From Calothrix sp. NIES-4105 (GTDB lineage: Bacteria; Cyanobacteriota; Cyanobacteriia; Cyanobacteriales; Nostocaceae), in contig NZ_AP018290.1 in NCBI RefSeq assembly GCF_002368415.1, forward strand, positions 7,245,717 to 7,309,716: DNA of 64,000 nt, given 5' to 3'. Below, piece after piece: positions 54,034 through 61,804 of this stretch (position 1 is the stretch's first letter; every line of letters begins with the position of its first letter). The notes under the pieces were generated by a model. The model did not search any database and was not told where the DNA came from. It worked only from the letters and a program-made list of their open reading frames with translations. Position numbers and translations under genes: made by a program.

Positions 54034-54173
54034 TGAAGGATGCTACCCCATTATTCCTAGGGGTAGCTCTAATCGCTACCCTATCTTTTTACCAGTGGCA
54101 ACACAACAACGAATTAAGTAAATGTAGAGCCGAATATCAGGGTTTTAAGGATGGTGTAATGTATGGAAAATAA
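54033..54173 (+). CDS. Small single-helix membrane protein of the element
   Basis: A 46-residue frame (MKDATPLFLGVALIATLSFY followed by a polar tail). It starts at the TAATG overlap and ends 11 bases inside the P-loop ATPase gene. Its single membrane helix and coupling to both neighbours suggest a component of the same complex. Confidence 0.5.
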   Translation: MKDATPLFLGVALIATLSFYQWQHNNELSKCRAEYQGFKDGVMYGK

Positions 54174-55293
54174 GAACTTAAATAGAGTCAATTTTGTAGA
54201 GATGCCCTTACCATCACTACAACAGTTTGATAGGTTTTTAGGTTGGATGGTAGGTAGGGTTTTATTTAGTTCGTGGATGTTTACCCTATGGTCAATTAAA
54301 AGTACAGCGAGGCTAATAGTTAACATCACAGAGCAGTGCGAACGCGCTACACATCAGCTTTTAAAGGTTTACGAACAGTTACCCCACATGGGTACAATAG
54401 CACCACAAACTATAGATACCACCGCTACTCTACTAACAGGTGAACCGGAGAACATAGTCACTAATTTGACTGATGCAATTGAGGGTAAGCACCTAATAAT
54501 AGTTGGTGATACTGGTACGGGCAAAAGCATGATTGCTCAATACTTAGCCTATGCCGTAGGTGGTAACGTTAAAGTCTATGACCCCGATGCTTCGCCTGAT
54601 GAATGGGTGGGTTTAAATGTAGTTGGTAGGAGGGGCAACTTTGAGGCTATTAATGATGAGATGAATAATGATTTAGCTGAGTTAGAGAGGCGTATTGATT
54701 TAAGGGGTGAGTTAGGTGATAAGGCATTAGCTGGATTAGATACTGTGTTAATAGCCGAGGAGTTCCCACTACTAAGAGATTCGGTTGAGGTAGCCTCTGA
54801 TTGGTTCCTTAAACATGGGCGTAGGGGTAGGAAACCTAAACAATTTATCATCGCATTATCTCAGGATGATACTGTTAAGAGCTTTGGCATCGAAGGCGAG
54901 GGTGGTGTTAGGAAGGGCTTTAAGATGCTTAGGTTAGGTAAGTTCGGGGTTACGCACGCCAAACAGTTGAAGGATGCCCAGATTGAGCAGTGGTTAAAGT
55001 CGGGTAGGTACAGGTGTATGTTGGATGATTACCCTTGTCAGCTACCAGATTTAAGTAGTTTTAAAATGTTTACACCAAGGTTAGCCACCCCTACCCCTAA
55101 CCAGGCTGCAACCACGCCAGAACCGGAGTTACCAACGGTGGATGATACCCTGAAAAAAGCCGCCAAAGCCTGTCTAGAAGCGGGTATGAGTGAATCTAAG
55201 GTGATTAAGGAGGTTCTAGGTTATCAGGGTGCAAATTATCAACAGGGTAAGGAGGTACTCTTGACTATCATTAAAAAGCACAACAAACCTTAA
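54163..55293 (+). CDS. P-loop ATPase with N-terminal membrane segment (FtsK/HerA-like)
   Basis: A 376-residue protein. A hydrophobic stretch near residues 20-50 (FLGWMVGRVLFSSWMFTLWS) precedes the Walker A GDTGTGKS (about 114-122), Walker B DTVLIAEEFPLL, and FIIALSQDDTVKSF. The arrangement fits membrane-associated DNA-pumping ATPases of the FtsK/HerA/TraG type. It might support DNA transfer or segregation of the excised element. No relaxase gene is seen. Confidence 0.7.
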   Translation: MENKNLNRVNFVEMPLPSLQQFDRFLGWMVGRVLFSSWMFTLWSIKSTARLIVNITEQCERATHQLLKVYEQLPHMGTIAPQTIDTTATLLTGEPENIVTNLTDAIEGKHLIIVGDTGTGKSMIAQYLAYAVGGNVKVYDPDASPDEWVGLNVVGRRGNFEAINDEMNNDLAELERRIDLRGELGDKALAGLDTVLIAEEFPLLRDSVEVASDWFLKHGRRGRKPKQFIIALSQDDTVKSFGIEGEGGVRKGFKMLRLGKFGVTHAKQLKDAQIEQWLKSGRYRCMLDDYPCQLPDLSSFKMFTPRLATPTPNQAATTPEPELPTVDDTLKKAAKACLEAGMSESKVIKEVLGYQGANYQQGKEVLLTIIKKHNKP

Positions 55294-55783
55294 GGATTAT
55301 CCATACGAAAAATACACCCGTAGCACTCGCGTAGCACTTCGTAAACTTTATAGGTTTTAGTAATCGCGGGTAGCTACCAGAGGGGTGTAGGTAGTAACGT
55401 TGAACTAACCGCTAGCGCTACCTGAAGTAAAGTTGATTTTTCGCTAACGCATTTTTATCATGTCGGCAATAGCATCTAGGGGGTTTATATAATACTAAAA
55501 TGTTTAACAAAATGTTTAAGTTTTTTGCCAATTAGATATAGCTGCAAGCATCTATGATTTATACTCAATAAAGCTTGTGATGTATTTGAGGTTATAGTTT
55601 TGGGTTAGTTTCAGGACTCATTGATTAAACCGTAGAGATGAGTTTAGGCTCCGATAGAAATTTTTGCGTGGCTAGCAATCAACTGTATAAAAAAGCGGTT
55701 GATTTCACAGAAAAAAAAAAGTACCGTAGTACCAATACAGGTACCACGGCTTAGTTTTCTTAAAACAAGGATTTTATTTTAGT
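55294..55783. promoter_or_regulatory. Regulatory region upstream of the primase gene, with GTTTAAC site 3
   Basis: About 490 bases without a gene. TGTTTAACAAAATGTTTAAG lies at 55501-55520. An inverted GTACC / GGTACC arrangement (GTACCGTAGTACC and GGTACCACGG near 55720-55750) lies just upstream of the primase start. A likely replication-control or promoter region. Confidence 0.5.
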
Positions 55784-58552
55784 ATGAACACGACGCTTTT
55801 AAAACAACCTCACGGAACAAATTTAGATTTAACTACTCGCTACAGTAGCATAACCCTCTTACCATTAAATAGTACTGATTTATACGATTTGACTGTAAAA
55901 CGCGGTCTAGACCCCAACTGGGTGGTAGCGAACGTTAGACGGATAAGTAAAGCTGATGCTAGTGAGCTATTAGGCTATCCAGCACCATCGGGCGGATTAT
56001 TGATAATGAGTGCTGACGGTAGCTTCCAGTTTAAGCCAGATGAACCCTGGATTAATGAGGAGACGGGGAAGGTAGTCAAGTACTTAACGATGAGCGCTAA
56101 GAAGGGTGATTACGGTGCTATATTGCCAATCAATCCAGTTAAGGAGGATGACTACTGGAGTGATGACGCGAAGCTTTTAGCGGCTTGTAGGATTGTAAAC
56201 GGACGTAAGCGCATAGGCATTACTGAAGGTGGTTTTAAGGCTCAACGTGGATGCTCTATCGGTATACCTTACATCGGTATATTAGGTGTCACTATGGGCA
56301 TGACTGGTAGTAAAAATGGTACCGTATTACGTTATTTACTTGAGTCAATTAAGCGTCCAATTAGGTTGGGTATAGACGTAGTTATTACTTTTGATGCCGA
56401 TTTAGCTAAGAATGAGAATGTACAAAGGGCACTACGTAAGCTAGCTAACGAAATGTACAAAGACATTGATGCTATTAAGAGTGACTCTAGAGTATACTTA
56501 GTCAAATTACCTCTTGGTGGACTTACAGGTATGGACGAAAGTATTAAGGGGATGGATGATTTCATCAAGGCTCATGGTGCTGATGAGTTCTACAATTTAT
56601 TTGATAATGCCGAGTTAATAGAGAGGCTAGAGACTAACTTAGAAAAGACGACTAGCTTAAGTCAGATAAAAAAACCAATACCTTTAGGGAAGGCGTTAGC
56701 TGAGAAATACAAGGGTAATTACCTCTACCATGCACAACAACAAATGTGGAGGAAGTACAACGGTAAAATATGGGAGATGATATCAGGTGATGTGTTTGAG
56801 TCTGAGGTATTTAACGACTTGGATAAAATAACTAATCTGGAGACTGAAGCACAAATTAACGGTGCTAAGAGGGCACTCAAAAACATATTGATTGAGAGGG
56901 AATGGGTACAGCTAAACCAACAGGAGAATATAGCTTTTAATAATGGTATCTACAATTTAGTTAAACAAAATCTTAAAGATTTTGAACCAGGTGATAGACT
57001 ATTAAGCCATTTGCCTTATGACTACGAAAAAGTAGAAATTAAAGGTAGCGTAATTGATGCTTTACGTGAATACTGTCCAGAGCATTATGAGACTTACAAG
57101 AGGATTAAAAACGGCAATGAGCGAGGAATATGGGAACTGTTAGCTATCATTAACGCTATCATTACAGGCTTATTTCAAGAGAACCAAAAGTTCCTTTATA
57201 TAGAAGGTGAACCAGCTACAGGTAAAGGGACTTACGTTGATATGTTAATGGAAATAGTAGGTAGAGATAACAAGTACTCAACAGAGGTTAGAAATCTAGG
57301 TAATTTAAATACACGTGCTGAGTTGATTGATAAAAAACTACTAATCTGTCCAGACGAACGCAAAAAAGTACTTGTTGATGACGTACTTAAAATAGTTGCA
57401 TCGGATTATATAGAATGCAAGCGTTTATATAGCCAGCCATTTAGCTTACCATTTAAGGGGGCACTCGTAGTGGTAGCTAATAATTATATATTTAATGGTG
57501 ATGCAACAGGTATCGATAGACGGATAAAAAAAGTTAACTTCCTTAACCCTGTACCAGCTAGTCAGAGGTCAGAAAATTATAAGCAATTACTCAAGACTGA
57601 AATACCTAAATTAGTAAGCATAGCGCTGCAATTAGACCCCAGTGAGGTGGATGCATTCATTAAAGCTGATGATAATGAAGTGCCAAATAAATTTAGCGTA
57701 GAAGGTTGGTTAGAGCTAATTAAAACTGATAGCGTAGCTAAATTTATTGATGAGCGAGTCAGGAGAGTTGAGGGTGCTAAGTTTAAAACTCGTATAGGTA
57801 GGGTTACATCAAAGACAACTAGCTTTGATACCACTAAAATCGTAGAGGCTTTTGCTGATTTCTGTCAGGTAAATGATTTGTATCCAGGTAAGTTCGATGA
57901 GGTTGCTGATAGGTTCATTGAAATCACTGCTGGTTATTTAGGTTGGGATGTCATTAAGGATAGAGACAGTCAAGGTAACTTCATTGGCGGCGAGGTTAGG
58001 TTACGTGATAACCACATCGATTACGATGTCCCTACCCATAGTGAGTTATTTGAAATAGGTTTGTTGAATAAGTCTACACAGTCTACACAGTCCATACAGG
58101 ATAAGGATTACAGGTCTACACAAGGGTCTACACAAGGTGTACATGATGTAGACCTTACACCTACACAACAGTATGTAGATGAACCTATAGAACCTACACT
58201 TACAAAGCAGCCTAATGTAGACCTCAAGTCTACACAGTGTAGACCTAATGTAGACCCTAATGTAGACCTCAAACCCTTACCAGATAAGGATAATGTAGAC
58301 TATGTAGACCTAAATGAGTCAAACCTAAATAATTCAATAAAGGGGGGTGCTAGCTCAATAAGTAGTAAGGGGCTAAATGTTGGCTCAATAGTCAAGTGTA
58401 AGGATAAGCGCTATCCAGAGATATATAGAGTCGTTGGTGGTGGTAATGGCAAGTGGCAGTGCGAACCGATTAGCCTAACTCGTAAGCTTACCAATGCCGA
58501 CTCTCAAACATTCACTACTAACCAATTGGAACTCTACGAGATGCCCTTCTGA
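55784..58552 (+). CDS. DUF3854-D5-type primase-helicase
   Basis: A 922-residue replication protein. The first 260 residues match DUF3854, a Toprim-like primase region (RKRIGITEGGFKAQRGCSIG, then DVVITFDADLAKNENVQRAL). The middle is a D5/P4-type SF3 helicase with Walker A GEPATGKGTYVDM (about 474-486) and Walker B KLLICPDE. The C-terminal third has a low-complexity STQ/VDL-rich linker and a final small domain. Typical of plasmid and phage-satellite replication proteins; it would replicate the excised circle. Confidence 0.85.
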   Translation: MNTTLLKQPHGTNLDLTTRYSSITLLPLNSTDLYDLTVKRGLDPNWVVANVRRISKADASELLGYPAPSGGLLIMSADGSFQFKPDEPWINEETGKVVKYLTMSAKKGDYGAILPINPVKEDDYWSDDAKLLAACRIVNGRKRIGITEGGFKAQRGCSIGIPYIGILGVTMGMTGSKNGTVLRYLLESIKRPIRLGIDVVITFDADLAKNENVQRALRKLANEMYKDIDAIKSDSRVYLVKLPLGGLTGMDESIKGMDDFIKAHGADEFYNLFDNAELIERLETNLEKTTSLSQIKKPIPLGKALAEKYKGNYLYHAQQQMWRKYNGKIWEMISGDVFESEVFNDLDKITNLETEAQINGAKRALKNILIEREWVQLNQQENIAFNNGIYNLVKQNLKDFEPGDRLLSHLPYDYEKVEIKGSVIDALREYCPEHYETYKRIKNGNERGIWELLAIINAIITGLFQENQKFLYIEGEPATGKGTYVDMLMEIVGRDNKYSTEVRNLGNLNTRAELIDKKLLICPDERKKVLVDDVLKIVASDYIECKRLYSQPFSLPFKGALVVVANNYIFNGDATGIDRRIKKVNFLNPVPASQRSENYKQLLKTEIPKLVSIALQLDPSEVDAFIKADDNEVPNKFSVEGWLELIKTDSVAKFIDERVRRVEGAKFKTRIGRVTSKTTSFDTTKIVEAFADFCQVNDLYPGKFDEVADRFIEITAGYLGWDVIKDRDSQGNFIGGEVRLRDNHIDYDVPTHSELFEIGLLNKSTQSTQSIQDKDYRSTQGSTQGVHDVDLTPTQQYVDEPIEPTLTKQPNVDLKSTQCRPNVDPNVDLKPLPDKDNVDYVDLNESNLNNSIKGGASSISSKGLNVGSIVKCKDKRYPEIYRVVGGGNGKWQCEPISLTRKLTNADSQTFTTNQLELYEMPF
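58070..58310. repeat. Dense TGTAGAC / GTCTACA repeats within the primase gene
   Basis: At least a dozen copies of GTCTACACA or its reverse complement TGTAGACC crowd into 240 bases, in both orientations. They encode the STQ/NVDL linker. The density on both strands is more than the protein needs and resembles replication iterons inside a replication gene, as in phage lambda O. Confidence 0.55.
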
Positions 58553-58823
58553 GGATAAGGCGCCGTCTATTAAGGCTAGGTTAACTATTTAGTGTTGAGT
58601 AGGTTAAGTCAATTAGCTGGTGGTTGTACACTCATCACGCTGTACAACCACTACACGGCTCAATGAAGCTAAGTTAATCAAGGGTAGATGCGTACTACTA
58701 ATGGTTGCTGTAAGTGTGTACCTAAAAATCACTAAATGTAGCTGAGAGTACCTTGCATCCCACTATACACTACCTCTATTTATCTGTTACACTTAATTCA
58801 TTGTATATGTATAGGGTACAACA

Positions 58824-59099
58824 ATGACTGAGATAGCTAGGAAACGAGGTAGACCACAAGGCATTCCGAGAGAGGGTGGTTACGGTACTGGGGTAAAAAC
58901 TAAGGTTGTGAGAGTCCCTGAAGCGGTGGCTGATAACATCAAGGAGATTCTAAGTAGCTTTGAACAAATTAAGGTGTTAGTCGATAGTTGGGGTGAGGCT
59001 ATCAATGAGGCTACTACTAAATCAAGTGTAGGTAAGCCATCGCCACGATATGACCAGGCTATAAAGCTATTGGAGGAGTTAAGGGGCTATTTGGGGTAG
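58824..59099 (+). CDS. Small DNA-binding-like protein of the element
   Basis: A 91-residue basic protein (MTEIARKRGRPQGIPREGGY, then KTKVVRVPEAVADNIKEILS). The AT-hook-like KRGRPQG and the following RHH-like strand and helix suggest a partition or regulatory protein. The family is known from cyanobacterial plasmids; function not established. Confidence 0.55.
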   Translation: MTEIARKRGRPQGIPREGGYGTGVKTKVVRVPEAVADNIKEILSSFEQIKVLVDSWGEAINEATTKSSVGKPSPRYDQAIKLLEELRGYLG

Positions 59100-59716
59100 T
59101 AGGTTGTAGCGTAGTTATAGGGGCATCCCTTGCCCCTACGTGCCACTGTACAGCTAAATATTTGAGTGATTAGCTAGATGTTGTAGGTGTGAGGCTAATT
59201 TAGTTAGCTAGCTAGCGTCTTTATATTGAGTAAAATAGGTGAAAATTAGTTGGTGTAGGGGTTATATGCTTTGGCTTATATTGCTTATGGAAAAATGTTT
59301 AACAAAATGTTTAACAAATATTAGAAAGTAATCTACCCCTAAACACCCCTCGATGGAGCCTGACCCGATTGGAGGCAACCAACCGACCTAAGCTACCTGA
59401 CCTTAAAACAGCACAAAAACTTATCGAATTTACCTTCACCTATCAATTTACACTTAAGTTTGAGCTATAACCCTTACTGTGCATAGCTAGGGGTTATTAT
59501 CTACTAACAGTAACCCCACTACGACCCTAACAATAACCCCTGTTTGTAGGCATTTTCACCTAACAGTAAGTATTTATCACCAAAATAGCGGTATACTAGC
59601 CACATATACCCCACTAGAAGGGCTTAGAACGGTCGGTGAGGGGTCAGTTACTATTTTTGAACTATATTTAATAGGTTAATGGCTGGAAGTGTTGATATAA
59701 CGTAGTTGTGTTAACT
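59100..59716. other. Right-end non-coding region of the element, with GTTTAAC site 4
   Basis: About 617 bases. TGTTTAACAAAATGTTTAAC at 59296-59315 is preceded by TTATGGAAAAA, as at site 1. It also holds several TAACCCC and AGTAACCCC units around 59510-59560. It may include integrase arm-binding sites or an origin. No gene is supported. Confidence 0.5.
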
Positions 59717-59729
59717 CCAACGGGAGTTA
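59717..59729. repeat. attR core
   Basis: CCAACGGGAGTTA, right copy. It is preceded by GTTAACT on the element side, which makes an AACTCC / GGAGTT inverted repeat, and followed on the chromosomal side by the host-gene sequence reading VTVTRSGRIF. Confidence 0.8.
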
Positions 59730-60857
59730 CTGTTACAAGAAGTGGTCGTATCTTTGTCAACTTTCCTCGTTGGGGTGATAAAGTCGATTTTACAGTCGCA
59801 GAAGTAAAAAATGGTCGCGCTGTCGCTTATCCAAATTTAGAAATTAATCGACCTAACACTAGTGACCAATCAAAATCTTTCGTTTCTGTACAAAGTGTTG
59901 TCGTCGATCCGCAAGACCGTCTCTGGATTTTGGATACTGGAAGTATCGAATTTAAGCCTACTTCCTACGGTAGACCTAAGCTCATTGGCGTTGACCTCAA
60001 ACAAAACCGTATCTTCAAAACTATCTTATTTCCTCAAGAAGTCGCTTTACCCACCACATATTTAAACGATATCCGGTTTGACTTGCGACGAGGTACTGGC
60101 GGAATGGCTTTTATTACCGACTCATCCGACCTTGGTCCGAATGGCATTATTGTTGTTGACTTAGCTAGCGGTAAAAGCTGGCGCCGACTTAATGACCATC
60201 CCTCAACTAAAGCCGAACCTAATTTTTTACCTAGCGTTGAAGGCCAACCACTAATGAGCAAACTACCGAATCAACCACCTAGTTATATTACTCCCTTCCC
60301 ACTCAAAGAATACTGATTTGGAATTAACCACAAAGGACACAAAGGGCACAAAGGAAGAAGGAAGATAGGTAATCTTATGCCGGGAAGGGAGTAAAATAGG
60401 CGCCGATGGTATTGCGATTAGTGCAGATGGTAAACGTCTATTTTATTGCCCTCTAGCTAGCCGTAACCTTTACAGTGTCAGCGTTGATGCATTAGCAAAT
60501 CCACAAACAAGTGATGCACAAGTTGCACAAACAGTAGTTTCGCACGGTGATAAAGGTGGAGGTTCTGACGGACTAGAATCAGATTCACAAAACCGAATTT
60601 ATCTAACAAACTACGAGCATAACGCTATTTACCGTCGTAACGAGAACGGAATGATTGAAACTCTTATTCATGACCCGCGCGCGCTTTGGCCTGATACAAT
60701 GTCAGTAGCAAGAGACGGTTATCTTTACTTCATCGCGAATCAATTACATCGTCAACCTAGATACCACCAAGGCAAAGACTTACGTCAAAAACCTTACAGC
60801 CTATTCCGAACTCGAATTAACGCCCAACCAGTTTCTTTAGTAGGAACTTCCAAATAA
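59730..60857 (+). pseudogene. 3' part of the royal-jelly/gluconolactonase-like gene, interrupted by a MITE
   Basis: From 59730 the host frame continues VTVTRSGRIFVNFPRWGDKV and VDPQDRLWILDTG up to PPSYI, where the MITE (60288-60394) begins. After the MITE, the frame reads GADGIAISADGKRLFYCPLA, then GGSDGLESDSQNRIYLTNYE and ends LVGTSK at 60857. The part after the MITE is in a different frame. This C-terminal half completes the six-bladed propeller of the family. Together with the 5' fragment it forms one gene broken twice. Confidence 0.75.
60288..60394. mobile_element. About 107-bp MITE with 13-bp perfect terminal inverted repeats
   Basis: Left end TTACTCCCTTCCC (60288-60300), right end GGGAAGGGAGTAA (60382-60394), exactly inverted. 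TA dinucleotides flank both sides, compatible with IS630/Tc1-type insertion, although the exact target duplication is unclear. The inside has an ACAAAGG repeat also common in cyanobacteria. It interrupts the propeller gene. Confidence 0.7.
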
Positions 60858-60910
60858 AAAACATCAAAACCTTTTCTCCATCCCACAAAAAAACATGTTT
60901 CTGGCGCAAC

Positions 60911-61247
60911 CTAAAATAATCTCAGCACACCAACTTTCTCATCATTATTTAAATTCTCAATATCATCGTAGTGACTTCGTAAAATAGCTTCAATATCCGC
61001 TGTTTTACAGTTACCCCGTCTAATCCAAATAATTTTGGGTGGAAAACCTTGTAGCAAACATAGCTCACTGAAATCTGCATCCTTGGTAACAATTAAAAAA
61101 CCTTCTTGTCGCGCGTATTGCCAAACCTCAGTATCTGGAGCTTTATCAAGACCCAAGCGGTAAAGATGGTTGGAGTCAGTCAGGGTAAAGGTCTTGCAGA
61201 CGATTCACCAAAATAGGGGACAAATGATGGTCGAAAAGTAACTTCAC
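60911..61247 (-). pseudogene. DUF5615 PIN-like toxin, frameshifted
   Basis: GTG start at 61245-61247, overlapping the antitoxin stop (GTGA). It reads VKLLFDHHLSPILVNRLQDL, YPD, then a stop. A tandem duplication of four bases (CTGACTGACT near 61174-61185) shifts the frame. The other frame continues SNHLYRLGLDKAPDTEVWQY, EGFLIVTKDADFSEL to the end at 60911. Removing the extra four bases restores one full toxin of about 110 residues. The N-terminal Asp and the later KDAD are conserved, so only the shift kills it. Confidence 0.75.
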
Positions 61248-61468
61248 GTTTTCACAATCATCGACGTTTTTTCTCGGTCAGCTGCATAACTGAGGCAAGC
61301 ACGAATATCATCCTCAGTTAAGTACGGAAAATCCTCAAGAATTTCTTGGTGAGACATTCCTGCCGCAAGATATTCTAGAACGTCGTAAACTGTAATCCTC
61401 ATCCCTCGAATACAAGGTTTACCACCACGCTTACCTGGCTCAATAGTTATGATGTCTCGGTAACTCAT
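61244..61468 (-). CDS. DUF433 antitoxin
   Basis: A 74-residue protein (DIITIEPGKRGGKPCIRGMR, ITVYDVLEYLAAGMS, EILEDFPYLTEDDIRACLSY). The GKPCIRGMRIxVxDVL signature is that of DUF433 antitoxins, which pair with DUF5615. The frame is intact while its toxin is frameshifted. Confidence 0.85.
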   Translation of the reverse strand: MSYRDIITIEPGKRGGKPCIRGMRITVYDVLEYLAAGMSHQEILEDFPYLTEDDIRACLSYAADREKTSMIVKT

Positions 61469-61804
61469 GCTTTCACCTCATATGGGCTATATAACGATTT
61501 TAATCCTAATCTATACATTTGATGCATGAGACGAAAGATTATTAACTATTATCTCCATTTAACTCAACGCCAAATATATATAGGTAAATTTGAATTAGTT
61601 TTAGTGTAAACTATAGGATGTTGCGCCTAATGAGTTCAATATGTATGATTTTGGCGCGATTTGACGCACGAATATGTGCTGCTAGCAACTGTAACCAGAC
61701 CCTAACAGTGGCTATGGCGTATCATTGTTGAAGCAGCATAATTCAAATTGATGCAGCCAGAACAAAAGTGCAACTGACATCCAAAAGCCGAAAATCAGAA
61801 CAAT
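61469..61804. other. Divergent intergenic region, no gene seen
   Basis: About 335 bases between the DUF433 gene and the hybrid kinase. It should hold both promoters. No recognisable repeat or gene. Confidence 0.45.

Larger units (their letters stand above)
51500..59716. mobile_element. 8,217-bp integrative element (tyrosine integrase, RHH, P-loop ATPase, primase-helicase)
   Basis: Bounded by a 13-bp direct repeat CCAACGGGAGTTA (51500-51512 and 59717-59729). Its length is a multiple of three, and excision restores the interrupted frame. Cargo: integrase next to the left end, then RHH protein, small proteins, P-loop ATPase, DUF3854-D5 primase-helicase and a final small protein. Only one GGCGCC (58559) was seen in the whole element, against one every few hundred bases outside. 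AGG arginine codons are frequent. No capsid, relaxase or transposase was recognised. It resembles an integrative plasmid or satellite. Confidence 0.85.

Noticed and set aside
51500-59716. Developmentally programmed excision element like that of nifD
   Set aside because: The geometry fits, but the host gene is also broken by a MITE, so excision would not restore a working protein. Kept as a recombination-class similarity only.
51500-59716. Complete prophage
   Set aside because: No capsid, portal, terminase, tail or lysis gene is recognisable in 8.2 kb.
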